From Pseudomonadota bacterium (lineage in GTDB: Bacteria; Pseudomonadota; Gammaproteobacteria; Burkholderiales; Burkholderiaceae_C), in assembly GCA_018241185.1 (NCBI GenBank), contig JAFEEH010000032.1, positions 1 to 34,385 on the forward strand: 34,385 nucleotides of DNA, in the 5' to 3' direction. A model generated the notes under the pieces. The model worked only from the letters and a program-made list of their open reading frames with translations. It was not told the DNA's origin and did not search any database. This document shows positions 24,292-31,688 of the stretch, in pieces (the first letter of the stretch is position 1; each line of letters opens with the position of its first letter). Made by a program: the position numbers and the translations under genes.

Positions 24292-24592
24292 CGTGGGTCA
24301 TCCATGGAGATGAGGCGCTCCCCAGCTGCAACAAGCGTGCCCGCATGCCGCTTGAGCGCCAACATCGTTTTGTGTAGCATTTGCTCCACTTTCATGTTGT
24401 ATTCGCTACACCAAACGCAATGTAGCGGCCCGGCGCGAAGCTTGCATGGGTGTTTTCCTGAGGCGCATTCACCGACGCGGTGCACCGTGACCGACAATTG
24501 GGCGGCGGCCGCCGCCGGGTGAAGCGCCTGCACCGTACGCAAGCCTCCCGCCGCCCGCCGGTTTCTCCCATTCACCAGCTTTCCGACTTGCC
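24292..24592. promoter_or_regulatory. Divergent promoter region of hnr operon and fpr
   Basis: This 301-bp region holds no gene. It drives the leftward catabolic operon and the rightward fpr gene. It includes the three-half-site operator candidate listed at 24373-24427. About 24360-24420 is the most AT-rich part. I could not settle on -35/-10 boxes. Confidence 0.6.
24373..24427. promoter_or_regulatory. Candidate operator: three TGTAGC half-sites
   Basis: CGCTACA (24404-24410) and TGTAGCG (24421-24427) form a perfect 7-bp inverted repeat around 10 bases. A further TGTAGC at 24373-24378 pairs with the same GCTACA at longer spacing, 48 bp from the other direct copy. The arrangement suits a dimeric regulator binding twice between hnr and fpr. 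The TetR protein encoded at 25518-26279 is the nearest candidate, though the spacing is also compatible with GntR- or LysR-type proteins encoded elsewhere. Confidence 0.5.
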
Positions 24593-25366
24593 ATGAGTGC
24601 CTTCAGCGAAGAACGCGTCCTCTCGGTCCACCACTGGACGGACCGCCTGTTCACCTTCACGACCACGCGCGACCCGGCGCTGCGCTTTTCCAACGGCCAT
24701 TTCACGATGATCGGCCTGAAGGTCAACAACAAGCCGCTGCTGCGCGCCTACAGCATCGTCAGCCCCAACTATGAGGAACACCTGGAGTTCCTCAGCATCA
24801 AGGTCGAGGAAGGCCCCCTCACCTCGCGCCTGCAGCACATCCAGGTCGGCGACACGATCATCGTCGGCCGCAAGCCCACGGGCACGCTGCTGATCGACTA
24901 CACCCTGCCCGGCAAGCGCCTGTACATGTTCGGCACGGGCACGGGCCTGGCGCCCTTCATGAGCATCATCCGCGACCCCGAGACCTACGAGAAGTTCGAG
25001 CAGGTCATCCTGGTGCACGGCGTGCGCCAGGTCGACGAGCTGGCCTACCACGACCTGGTCGTCGACCACCTGCCCAAGCACGAGTTCCTGGGCGAGATGA
25101 TCGAGAAGCAGCTGCTGTACTACCCCACGGTGACGCGCGAGGAATTCCGCAACCAGGGCCGCATCACCGACCTGATCACCGCCAACAAGCTGACCGACGA
25201 CCTGGGCCTGCCGCCGCTGAACCCGGCGGAAGACCGCGTCATGATCTGCGGCAGCCCCGGCCTGCTGGTCGACATGAAGGAAATCCTCGAAGACCGCGGC
25301 TTCAAGGAAGGCAACACCAGCACGCCGGGCGACTACGTCGTCGAGCGCGCCTTCGCCGAGAAGTAA
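24593..25366 (+). CDS. fpr: Ferredoxin-NADP+ reductase
   Basis: This encodes 257 aa, the usual size of bacterial Fpr. The FAD domain has RAYSIVSPNYEEHLEF (the RxYS flavin motif) and the NADP domain GTGTGLAPFMSIIRDP. Next come the LVHGVRQVDELAYHD segment, MICGSPGLLVDMKEIL and the C-terminal VVERAFAEK. It moves electrons between NADPH and ferredoxin or flavodoxin in the cytoplasm. It is divergent from hnr, whose E. barkeri counterpart needs reduced ferredoxin, so it may supply the reductase; it could equally be the housekeeping Fpr that protects against oxidative stress. No ferredoxin gene is in the window. Confidence 0.92.
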   Translation: MSAFSEERVLSVHHWTDRLFTFTTTRDPALRFSNGHFTMIGLKVNNKPLLRAYSIVSPNYEEHLEFLSIKVEEGPLTSRLQHIQVGDTIIVGRKPTGTLLIDYTLPGKRLYMFGTGTGLAPFMSIIRDPETYEKFEQVILVHGVRQVDELAYHDLVVDHLPKHEFLGEMIEKQLLYYPTVTREEFRNQGRITDLITANKLTDDLGLPPLNPAEDRVMICGSPGLLVDMKEILEDRGFKEGNTSTPGDYVVERAFAEK

Positions 25367-25383
25367 GAATCCAATGCGGACAT

Positions 25384-25491
25384 CCGGACGCAGAGGACGC
25401 GAAAGTTCCGCAGAGGACGCAAAAGGAGAATCCAATTTCCTGTTGGTTTCTTTTGCGCCTTCTGCGTAATCTTTGCGTCCTCTGCGTCCGG
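25384..25491. repeat. Dispersed long inverted repeat, copy 2 (CCGGACGCAGAGGACGC arms)
   Basis: Left arm 25384-25425 and right arm 25450-25491 are about 42 bp each and nearly complementary (CCGGACGCAGAGGACGC at both outer ends, CGCAAAAG at the inner ends), around a 24-base centre. Each arm contains two CGCAGAGGxCGC blocks. It fills most of the 151-bp gap between fpr and the TetR gene. Read as RNA it would form a long hairpin followed by GGTACCCGAT, with no T-tract. Confidence 0.85.
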
Positions 25492-25517
25492 TACCCGATC
25501 CCGCATCCCCTATCTGC

Positions 25518-26279
25518 ATGACCACCCGCAAGACCGTCGCCAAGCCCCAGCGCAAGACCGGCGTGCGGGAGGCGGCGGCGCAGGCGACGCGCGACGCGAT
25601 CCTCAAGGCCGCCACCAAGGTGTTCGCGAAGTACGGCTACGACGGCGGCAGCGTGGAGAAGATCTCCAGGGCGGCCAAGTCGTACGACCGGATGATCTAC
25701 TACTACTTCGGCAGCAAGGAAGGCCTGTTCGTCGCGGTGCTCGAGGGCATCTACCAGCGCATGGACGAGGCCGAGGCGGCGATCGCGCTCGACGCCTCGC
25801 GGCCGGTGGAGGCGCTGACCGAGGTCATCCGCTTCGTGCACGGCTACTACCGGCGCAACCCCGACTTCGTCACGCTGCTGAACACCGAGAACCTGCACAA
25901 GGGCCGGCACATCGCCAAGTCGGTGCGGGCGCGCGAGTACTCCTCGCGGGCGGTGGCGATCATCGCGGACATCCTGGCGTCCGGCGCGGCGCAGGGCCTG
26001 TTTCGCAGCGACCTGGTGGCGCGCGACGTGTACCTGCTGATCGCGGCCTCGGGCTACTTCTACACCTCCAACCGCTACACCCTCACGACCTTCCTGGACG
26101 AAGCCCTGGACGCGCCGGACAAGGTGGCGCACTGGGAGGACTTCGTCATCGAGGCCGTGCTGCGCACCGTACGGCTCGAGGACGCGGCCGACAACGACAC
26201 CCCACCTCACGAAGAGAGCAAGCCATGGCAGAAATCGCAACCGGCGGCAAGTCGGGCAAGGTCGTCATCCAGAACATAG
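25518..26279 (+). CDS. TetR/AcrR-family transcriptional regulator
   Basis: This encodes 253 aa. The N-terminal helix-turn-helix reads TRDAILKAATKVFAKYGYDG then VEKISRAAK and MIYYYFGSKEGLFVAVLE, the canonical TetR DNA-binding region. It follows a basic leader of about 25 residues (TTRKTVAKPQRKTGVREAAA). The C-terminal part is a helical ligand-binding domain including FVHGYYRRNPDFVTLLNTEN. The ATG at 25518 is taken as the start. The last 55 bases overlap the beginning of the enamidase gene, and the resulting Ser/Arg-rich tail looks like read-through, so the two genes are probably coupled. It is the only regulator near the nicotinate genes and is the best candidate to control them, with a pathway intermediate as ligand (inference). 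Confidence 0.9.
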   Translation: MTTRKTVAKPQRKTGVREAAAQATRDAILKAATKVFAKYGYDGGSVEKISRAAKSYDRMIYYYFGSKEGLFVAVLEGIYQRMDEAEAAIALDASRPVEALTEVIRFVHGYYRRNPDFVTLLNTENLHKGRHIAKSVRAREYSSRAVAIIADILASGAAQGLFRSDLVARDVYLLIAASGYFYTSNRYTLTTFLDEALDAPDKVAHWEDFVIEAVLRTVRLEDAADNDTPPHEESKPWQKSQPAASRARSSSRT

Positions 26280-27424
26280 GGCTGCTGCTCTCGGGCGACA
26301 TCGACCGGCCCATCCTCGATGCCGACACGATCGTCGTGACCGACGGGCTCATCACCGCCGTCGGCAGGTTCAAGGACTGCGACACCGAGAGCGCGAAGAC
26401 CGTCATCGACGCCAAGGGCGTGTGCGTCGCGCCCGGCCTCATCGACAGCCACGTGCACCCGGTGGCCGGCGACTGGACGCCGCGGCAGAGCCAGCTCAAC
26501 TGGATCGAGTCGAGCATGAACGGCGGCGTGACCACGATGATCTCGGCCGGCGAGGTGCACTACCCCGGCCGGCCGCGCGACATCGTGGGCCTGAAGGCGC
26601 TGGCGATCACCGCGCAACGCGCCTTCGACGCCTTCCGCCCGGGCGGCGTGAAGGTGCTGGCCGGCGCGCCGGTGATCGAGAAGGGCATGGTCGAGAGCGA
26701 CTTCAAGGAACTGGCCGAGGCGGGCGTGGGCCTGCTCGGCGAGGTGGGCCTGGGCACGGTGAAGGCCGGCTACGAGGCCAAGGAGATGGTGGCCTGGGCG
26801 CGCAAGTACGGCATCCAGAGCACCATCCACACGGGTGGGCCCTCGGTGCCGGGCTCGGGCTACATCGACAAGGACACCGTGCTGGAGGCCGATGCCGACA
26901 TCATCGGCCACATCAACGGCGGCCACACCTCGCTGCCGCTCAAGCATGTGTGCGACCTGTGCGAGCAGAGCACGCGCGGCATCGAGATCGTGCACAACGG
27001 CAACGAGCGCGTGGCCATCGGCGCCGCGCGCGCGGCGATCGAGCTCAAGTGCCCGCACCGCGTGATCCTGGGCACCGACGGGCCGGCCGGCTCGGGCGTG
27101 CAGCCGCTGGGCATCCTGCGCATGGTGTCGCTGATTTCGTCGATGGCGGACATCCCGGCCGAGGTCGTGTTCTGCTTCGCGACGGGCAACACGGCGCGCA
27201 TGCGCAACCTGAACTGCGGCCTCGTCGAAGTCGGCCGCGATGCGGACTTCGTCTTCATGGACCGCGCGCAGCACACCGCCGGCAAGACGCTGCTGGAGAG
27301 CGTGCAGCTGGGCGACATTCCCGGTGTGGGCATGGTGATGATCGATGGCATCGTGCGCGCCGGCCGCAGCCGCAACACGCCGCCCGCGACCGAGGTGCCG
27401 GTGGTGGTGCCGGCCGGCCACTGA
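26225..27424 (+). CDS. ena: Enamidase (amidohydrolase superfamily)
   Basis: This encodes 399 aa. It resembles E. barkeri enamidase, which opens 1,4,5,6-tetrahydro-6-oxonicotinate to 2-formylglutarate and ammonia. Metal-site features of the amidohydrolase superfamily are visible: GLIDSHVHPVAGDW (HxH), GEVGLGTVKAGYEAKEMV, IQSTIHTGGPSVPGSG, IIGHINGGHTSLP and the Asp in ILGTDGPAGSG. The N- and C-terminal beta-sandwich segments that flank amidohydrolase barrels (VVIQNIGLLLSGDIDRPILD; GRDADFVFMDRA) are present. The ATG at 26225 lies inside the end of the TetR gene with GAAGAGAG upstream. It is separated from hnr by fpr and the regulator, on the opposite strand, yet together they form consecutive steps. 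A related cyclic-imide hydrolase would be the alternative. Confidence 0.88.
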   Translation: MAEIATGGKSGKVVIQNIGLLLSGDIDRPILDADTIVVTDGLITAVGRFKDCDTESAKTVIDAKGVCVAPGLIDSHVHPVAGDWTPRQSQLNWIESSMNGGVTTMISAGEVHYPGRPRDIVGLKALAITAQRAFDAFRPGGVKVLAGAPVIEKGMVESDFKELAEAGVGLLGEVGLGTVKAGYEAKEMVAWARKYGIQSTIHTGGPSVPGSGYIDKDTVLEADADIIGHINGGHTSLPLKHVCDLCEQSTRGIEIVHNGNERVAIGAARAAIELKCPHRVILGTDGPAGSGVQPLGILRMVSLISSMADIPAEVVFCFATGNTARMRNLNCGLVEVGRDADFVFMDRAQHTAGKTLLESVQLGDIPGVGMVMIDGIVRAGRSRNTPPATEVPVVVPAGH

Positions 27425-27468
27425 GCGGCCTGGCGAGATCGTAACGAATGTGACGAGTTCGGCCGCAA

Positions 27469-27498
27469 CGCCCGCCCGACGGGCGCTGCAGGCCGATT
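27469..27498. terminator. Hairpin plus repeat fragment between converging genes
   Basis: CGCCCG (27469-27474) pairs with CGGGCG (27480-27485) around five bases, in the 87-bp gap between the converging enamidase and YihY genes. It may terminate transcription from both sides, though no T-tract follows. Overlapping it, 27481-27498 (GGGCGCTGCAGGCCGATT) is identical to 9281-9298, so this is also a fragment of that dispersed repeat. Confidence 0.4.
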
Positions 27499-27511
27499 GC
27501 ACTTTGCCGGA

Positions 27512-28438
27512 TCAGCGCTCCGTGGGGCGTGCGGCTGCTGCGTCGGCGCGCGCATGCGCGTCGTCAGACAACGCTCGCGCGCAGCCAGCCGACAGCAGCA
27601 GGATGGCCGAGGTGAAGTAGATCCACATGAGGATCACGACCAGCGAGCCGGCCGCGCCATAGGCCGAGACCACGGCCGCCGTCGACAGGTACAGCGCCAG
27701 GGCCTGCTTGCCCAGCGTGAACAGCACCGCGCCCACCGCGCCGCCCACCAGCATGTAGCGCATGCGCGGCTTGGGGCCGGTGCTCAGCCGCATCAGGCCC
27801 GCGAACAGCCCGGTGCAGAAGGCGAAGGAGATCAGTTCGTTGATGCCGCGCAGCAGCGGCTTGAGCGACAGCCACTGGCCGGCCCAATCGGCGATGAAGT
27901 TGATGGCCGTGCTGGCGGCCAGCGACATCAGCAGCAGCACGCCGAACACGAGGATGTAGCCCAGACCGCGCAGCCGGAGCGACGCCGTGTACCACCAGGG
28001 CGTCTCGGGGGCCGGCTCGCCACCCTGGCGCCAGAGCCGCTCGAAGGCCGACTGCAGTTCGGCGAACACGCCCGTCGCGCCGGAGATCAGCAGCACGAAG
28101 GCCAGGATCGACGCGATGATCCCTTCCTTGGGCTGCTGCGCACTCGTGATGGCCTGGCGCACGGCCTCGGCACCGCGCTGGCCGACCACCGATCCGATCT
28201 CGCCCACCAGGCGCGTCTGCACGAACACCGGATCGAGCCACCAACCCAGGATGGCGACGATGAGCACCAGCAGCGGCGCCAGGCTCAGGATGCCGTAGAA
28301 GGACATGGCGGCGCTCATGCGCAGGCCGTCAGCTTCCTTCCACAGCATGGCGGCACGCCACAGCGGCGTGAGCGGGCGCATGGGCACCAGCAGTTTCTGG
28401 ACGAGGGGCGGGAGCGAGGAAGGCGGCGCGGTCGACAT
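27512..28438 (-). CDS. YihY/BrkB-family inner-membrane protein
   Basis: This encodes 308 aa with about six membrane helices. Family marks are MSAAMSFYGILSLAPLLVLI near residue 45, a LLISGATGVFAELQSAFERLW helix, the PWWYTASLRLRGLGYIL segment and SAYGAAGSLVVILMWIYFTS near the end. These proteins were once annotated as ribonuclease BN or virulence factor BrkB; the RNase assignment was withdrawn and the true function is not settled. The N- and C-terminal tails (about 20 residues each) are polar. It converges with enamidase and has no clear link to the nicotinate genes. Confidence 0.9.
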   Translation of the reverse strand: MSTAPPSSLPPLVQKLLVPMRPLTPLWRAAMLWKEADGLRMSAAMSFYGILSLAPLLVLIVAILGWWLDPVFVQTRLVGEIGSVVGQRGAEAVRQAITSAQQPKEGIIASILAFVLLISGATGVFAELQSAFERLWRQGGEPAPETPWWYTASLRLRGLGYILVFGVLLLMSLAASTAINFIADWAGQWLSLKPLLRGINELISFAFCTGLFAGLMRLSTGPKPRMRYMLVGGAVGAVLFTLGKQALALYLSTAAVVSAYGAAGSLVVILMWIYFTSAILLLSAGCARALSDDAHARADAAAARPTER

Positions 28439-28473
28439 GCCCCGACGCTAGCGGCCTTCGGCCGCGCTGTCGA

Positions 28474-28902
28474 TCAGCGCGGGCCGCGCGAACGGAACAC
28501 CAGATGCCGGGCCGAGAGATAGTTGACGACCATGCCGCACAGACTGCCCAGCGCGACGCCCAGCGCTGCGGCCCACGGGCCGTCGACCGAGTGCAGCGTG
28601 AGCACGTAGACCGCGTAGTTCACCGCCGCGCCGCCGAGCATGGCGACCACGTATGAGACGTACTCGCGCCACAGTGAGTCAGGACGACCGACCGCGAAGG
28701 TGAAGCGACGGTTGAAGGCCCAGGTCGCCGTCGCCGCGGCGAGGAAGGACAGCACCCGCGCGGCATACCAGCCCAGCCAGGGCGCCAGCAGGTAGAGCAC
28801 GCCCACGTCGACGATCAGGCCGAGCACGCCGGCCACCGCGAACAGGGCCAGCCGGCGCGGAGTACCGTGCGCCTCGCCGCCCGACGGGCCGGAGGCGCTC
28901 AT
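28474..28902 (-). CDS. GtrA-family membrane protein
   Basis: This encodes 142 aa with four membrane helices. The GtrA pattern is visible: LFAVAGVLGLIVDVGVLYLL, then FLAAATATWAFNRRFTFAVG, VVAMLGGAAVNYAVYVL and SLCGMVVNYLSARHLVFR. Such proteins are thought to flip or hold polyprenyl-phosphate-linked sugars across the inner membrane. Its ATG overlaps the stop of the GT2 gene by 4 bases (ATGA), so it is translated together with the glycosyltransferase that would make its lipid-linked substrate. Confidence 0.9.
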   Translation of the reverse strand: MSASGPSGGEAHGTPRRLALFAVAGVLGLIVDVGVLYLLAPWLGWYAARVLSFLAAATATWAFNRRFTFAVGRPDSLWREYVSYVVAMLGGAAVNYAVYVLTLHSVDGPWAAALGVALGSLCGMVVNYLSARHLVFRSRGPR

Positions 28903-29867
28903 GGCCGGCGCAGGGCATGCCGCACGCCCGGCGTGGCCAGGTAGCGCAGCCGCTTGACCTCGCGCCGGCCCAGCGTCACCGTGCGCAACACCGCGCCGCA
29001 GGCGGCCGAGAGCATGGCGGCCAGCATCATGCCGGTGGCCAGCACGGCGGTGGGCAGGCGCGGCACCAGGCCGGTTTCGAGGAAGGTGATGAAGAGCGGA
29101 ATGGCCAGCCCGATCGCGCCCAGCGCGAGCAGCGCGCCGATGGCGCTGAAGAAGCTCAGCGGCCGCTCGTTGACGAACAGGCGCAGGATCATCATCAGGA
29201 TGCGCCAGCCATCCCGGTAGGTCGACAGCTTCGAATGCGAGCCCTCGGGCCGCGACCGGTAGAGCGTGGGCCGCTCGGCATGTGGCATGCGCAGTTCGAG
29301 CGCATGCACGGTGAGTTCGGTCTCGATCTCGAAGCCCTTGGCCAGCGCCGGGAAGGACTTCACGTAGCGGCGCGAGAACACGCGCAGGCCCGAGAGCATG
29401 TCGGTGAAGCGGCCACCGAAGAGGCGCGAGACGCTTCCCGTGAGCAGGCGGTTGCCGAAGCGGTGGCCGGGCCGGTAGGTTTGCGCGTCCTGGCGGTCGT
29501 CGACACGCGCCCCAACCACCATGTCGAGGTTGCCGTCGACCAGGTCGGCGATGAGTTCGCGCACCGTGGACAGGTCGTAGGTGGCGTCGCCGTCGACCAT
29601 GACGTACACGTCGGCCTCGACATCGGCAAACATGCGGCGCACCACGTTGCCCTTGCCGCGCAGCGCGACGTGCGTCACCTGCGCGCCATGCGCGCGTGCC
29701 ACCGCGGCGGTGTCGTCGGTGGACGCGTTGTCGAAGACGTGGATCTCGGCCTGCGGCAACGCGGCGCGGAATTCGGCGATGACCTGCGGGATGGCCAGCG
29801 CCTCGTTGTAGCAGGGGATCACGGCTGCGATGCGCAAGCCGTCCGGAAAGGGGGATGGAGGCGTCAT
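28899..29867 (-). CDS. GT2-family glycosyltransferase (polyprenyl-phosphate sugar synthase type)
   Basis: This encodes 322 aa. The GT-A fold begins at AAVIPCYNEALAIPQVIAEF, with HVFDNASTDDTAAVAR, the DxD-type motif VMVDGDATYDLS and the acceptor-site region GFEIETELTVHALEL. Two membrane helices close the protein (FFSAIGALLALGAIGLAIPL and the segment around TGMMLAAMLSAACGAV). This is the layout of DPM1/GtrB-like enzymes that load a sugar onto polyprenyl phosphate on the cytoplasmic side. The start at 29867 overlaps the preceding GT-C gene by 4 bases (ATGA). Together with GtrA and the GT-C enzyme it forms a surface-glycan modification module. Confidence 0.9.
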   Translation of the reverse strand: MTPPSPFPDGLRIAAVIPCYNEALAIPQVIAEFRAALPQAEIHVFDNASTDDTAAVARAHGAQVTHVALRGKGNVVRRMFADVEADVYVMVDGDATYDLSTVRELIADLVDGNLDMVVGARVDDRQDAQTYRPGHRFGNRLLTGSVSRLFGGRFTDMLSGLRVFSRRYVKSFPALAKGFEIETELTVHALELRMPHAERPTLYRSRPEGSHSKLSTYRDGWRILMMILRLFVNERPLSFFSAIGALLALGAIGLAIPLFITFLETGLVPRLPTAVLATGMMLAAMLSAACGAVLRTVTLGRREVKRLRYLATPGVRHALRRP

Positions 29868-31669
29868 GGTCGATAGGGCAGCACGCGGTACGCCTTCACG
29901 CCGTCCTGCTCGGCCACGAGCTGGAAGTGGCGCTCGAAATCGGCCTTGCCGTCCACGTAGGGACCCAGCGCCGTGCGAACGACGATGGTACCGAAGCCGT
30001 GCTCGGCGAGCTTCTGCGCCATCGGTCCCGCGGGCAGCAGCAGGTAGTCGGCGTAGCGGTAGGGGCCGAAGACATCGCCCCACACCGGGCCGCCGGCGAA
30101 GTAGATCGCGTCGCTCAGCCCCACCTGGTAGAGCTTGCCGACCGGGTGGCGCCGCAGCTCGCTCAGCACCGCGTAGCCGGGCACATGGGCCTGCAGGAAG
30201 GCCTCGCGCGTCTCGGGCGTGGGCGAGATGAGGCGCGCGTGTCCCACGAAGCGCTGGCCGCCCGCCACCGCCAGGGCCGCGACGAAGAATCCCGCAGCCA
30301 TGCGCGGCACCGGCGGCCGGGCCAGCACCGGCGCCGATCGCCGCAGCCCAGAGGCACCCCACAGGTAGAGCTGCCGCCAGCCGATCGCGCCGAGCCAGGC
30401 CAGCAGCGGGAAGGCCGCCATCATGTAGCGCGGATAGCGGGAGGTCAGCACCCACACGAGGAGCGACCACGCGCCGAACACGAAGGCCGCGCGCACCGCC
30501 GCCCGTCCCGGCCCGCGCCAGAACACGCTGAAGGGCACCAGCACCAGCGCCCAGAACATCACGTTCGGCAGGCTGGCATGGTCGCGCACGTCGCCCACCT
30601 GGTTGCGGAAGTCGGCCTCGTTCCAGTTGGTGAAGCCGAAGACGCGTGCGCCGATCGGGTTGAAGGGATCGCCGGTCTGCAGCCAGTTGCGCGCATACCA
30701 GTAGATGCACGGCAACAGGAAGGCCGCGAGCCCCAGCGCGAGTGGGCCGGGCCGGCGCTCGCGCCACAGCACCCACAGCCCCAGCAGCGGCAGGAAGGTG
30801 AGCGCCTGGTACTTGCTGCCTGCGGCCACGCCGAGGAAGAAGGCCGCCAGCACCAGCCAGCGCGTGGGTCGCGCGGCGCCGTCGCTTTCTTCCTGCCAGG
30901 TCCACAGCGCCGCGCAGGCCGCGACGACGAACAGCGCCACCGCCATGTCGATCAGTGCATTCGCGTACTCGCCCACCGCGAGCAGGATGACCACGGCCAT
31001 CCCGGCCACGATGCGGTCGGTGTACAGCACGGCCAGCCGATAGACGATGGCGGCCGACAGCCAGCCCGCCAGCGCGTGAAGCAGGTGCGGGAACACGTCG
31101 CCCATCCACGGCAGCGCGGCCGCGTAGAGCAGGTTGTAGTTGTAGGGGAACCAGGGGTAGCGCAGCCAGTCGTGGATGCCGATGGCGCCGCTGAGCGCGG
31201 TCTCGCGCGCCCAGGGCAGGTGGTACATCATCTCGTCGAAGGCGAAGGGCGGGGCCAGCGGCTCGATGAGGCACACCAGCGCCGCACCGACCACGATCCA
31301 GCCCATGGTGCGCTCGCCCAGCGTCGGCTCCGGGCCGGGCGGCCCGGCGCGTAGCGACCGCCATGCAGCCGGCGTTCTCACCACGGCGACGGCCAGCGCC
31401 GCGAGCAGCAGCGCCATCGTGACCGGCGGACGCAGCCCGCCCGCAATGCCCAGGCCTTGCAGCAGCAGCACGAAGACGCCGATGCCCAGCGCGGATGACA
31501 GGGCCAGGCCCAGCCACGCGTCGCCACGCGCCGTCCCCGGGCGTGCGGGCACGCCCGCACGCAGGCGCGCTCCCACGAGGTCGCCCACGCCCCACGCGGC
31601 CCAGAGGAAGAGGGCCAGCGCCGCGAGGTGCTGCGCCGCGAAGATCAGCTTCTGCAAGGCCAGGGTCAC
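29864..31669 (-). CDS. GT-C fold (GT39/ArnT-like) membrane glycosyltransferase
   Basis: This encodes 601 aa from a GTG start with about 12 hydrophobic helices in the first 480 residues and a soluble C-terminal part of about 120 residues. The acidic motif of the first outer loop is FAFDEMMYHLPWARE, as in lipid-linked-sugar-dependent transferases, followed by WLRYPWFPYNYNLLYAAALP. It probably moves a sugar from a polyprenyl-phosphate donor to an acceptor at the periplasmic face. The donor would come from the coupled GT2/GtrA pair. Acceptor and sugar cannot be told. No clear Shine-Dalgarno precedes the GTG; a TTG four codons later is an alternative. It begins 19 bases after the metH stop. Confidence 0.82.
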   Translation of the reverse strand: MTLALQKLIFAAQHLAALALFLWAAWGVGDLVGARLRAGVPARPGTARGDAWLGLALSSALGIGVFVLLLQGLGIAGGLRPPVTMALLLAALAVAVVRTPAAWRSLRAGPPGPEPTLGERTMGWIVVGAALVCLIEPLAPPFAFDEMMYHLPWARETALSGAIGIHDWLRYPWFPYNYNLLYAAALPWMGDVFPHLLHALAGWLSAAIVYRLAVLYTDRIVAGMAVVILLAVGEYANALIDMAVALFVVAACAALWTWQEESDGAARPTRWLVLAAFFLGVAAGSKYQALTFLPLLGLWVLWRERRPGPLALGLAAFLLPCIYWYARNWLQTGDPFNPIGARVFGFTNWNEADFRNQVGDVRDHASLPNVMFWALVLVPFSVFWRGPGRAAVRAAFVFGAWSLLVWVLTSRYPRYMMAAFPLLAWLGAIGWRQLYLWGASGLRRSAPVLARPPVPRMAAGFFVAALAVAGGQRFVGHARLISPTPETREAFLQAHVPGYAVLSELRRHPVGKLYQVGLSDAIYFAGGPVWGDVFGPYRYADYLLLPAGPMAQKLAEHGFGTIVVRTALGPYVDGKADFERHFQLVAEQDGVKAYRVLPYRP

Positions 31670-31688
31670 GGTGCCGGTCGCGTCGGAT

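Noticed and set aside
27512-28438. Ribonuclease BN annotation for the membrane protein
   Set aside because: The YihY/BrkB family was historically mislabelled as RNase BN; the protein is a polytopic membrane protein without nuclease motifs.
28899-31595. An 898-residue version of the GT2 glycosyltransferase
   Set aside because: The first ~575 residues are an Arg/Gly-rich out-of-frame reading of the GT-C gene; the real start at 29867 overlaps its stop by ATGA.
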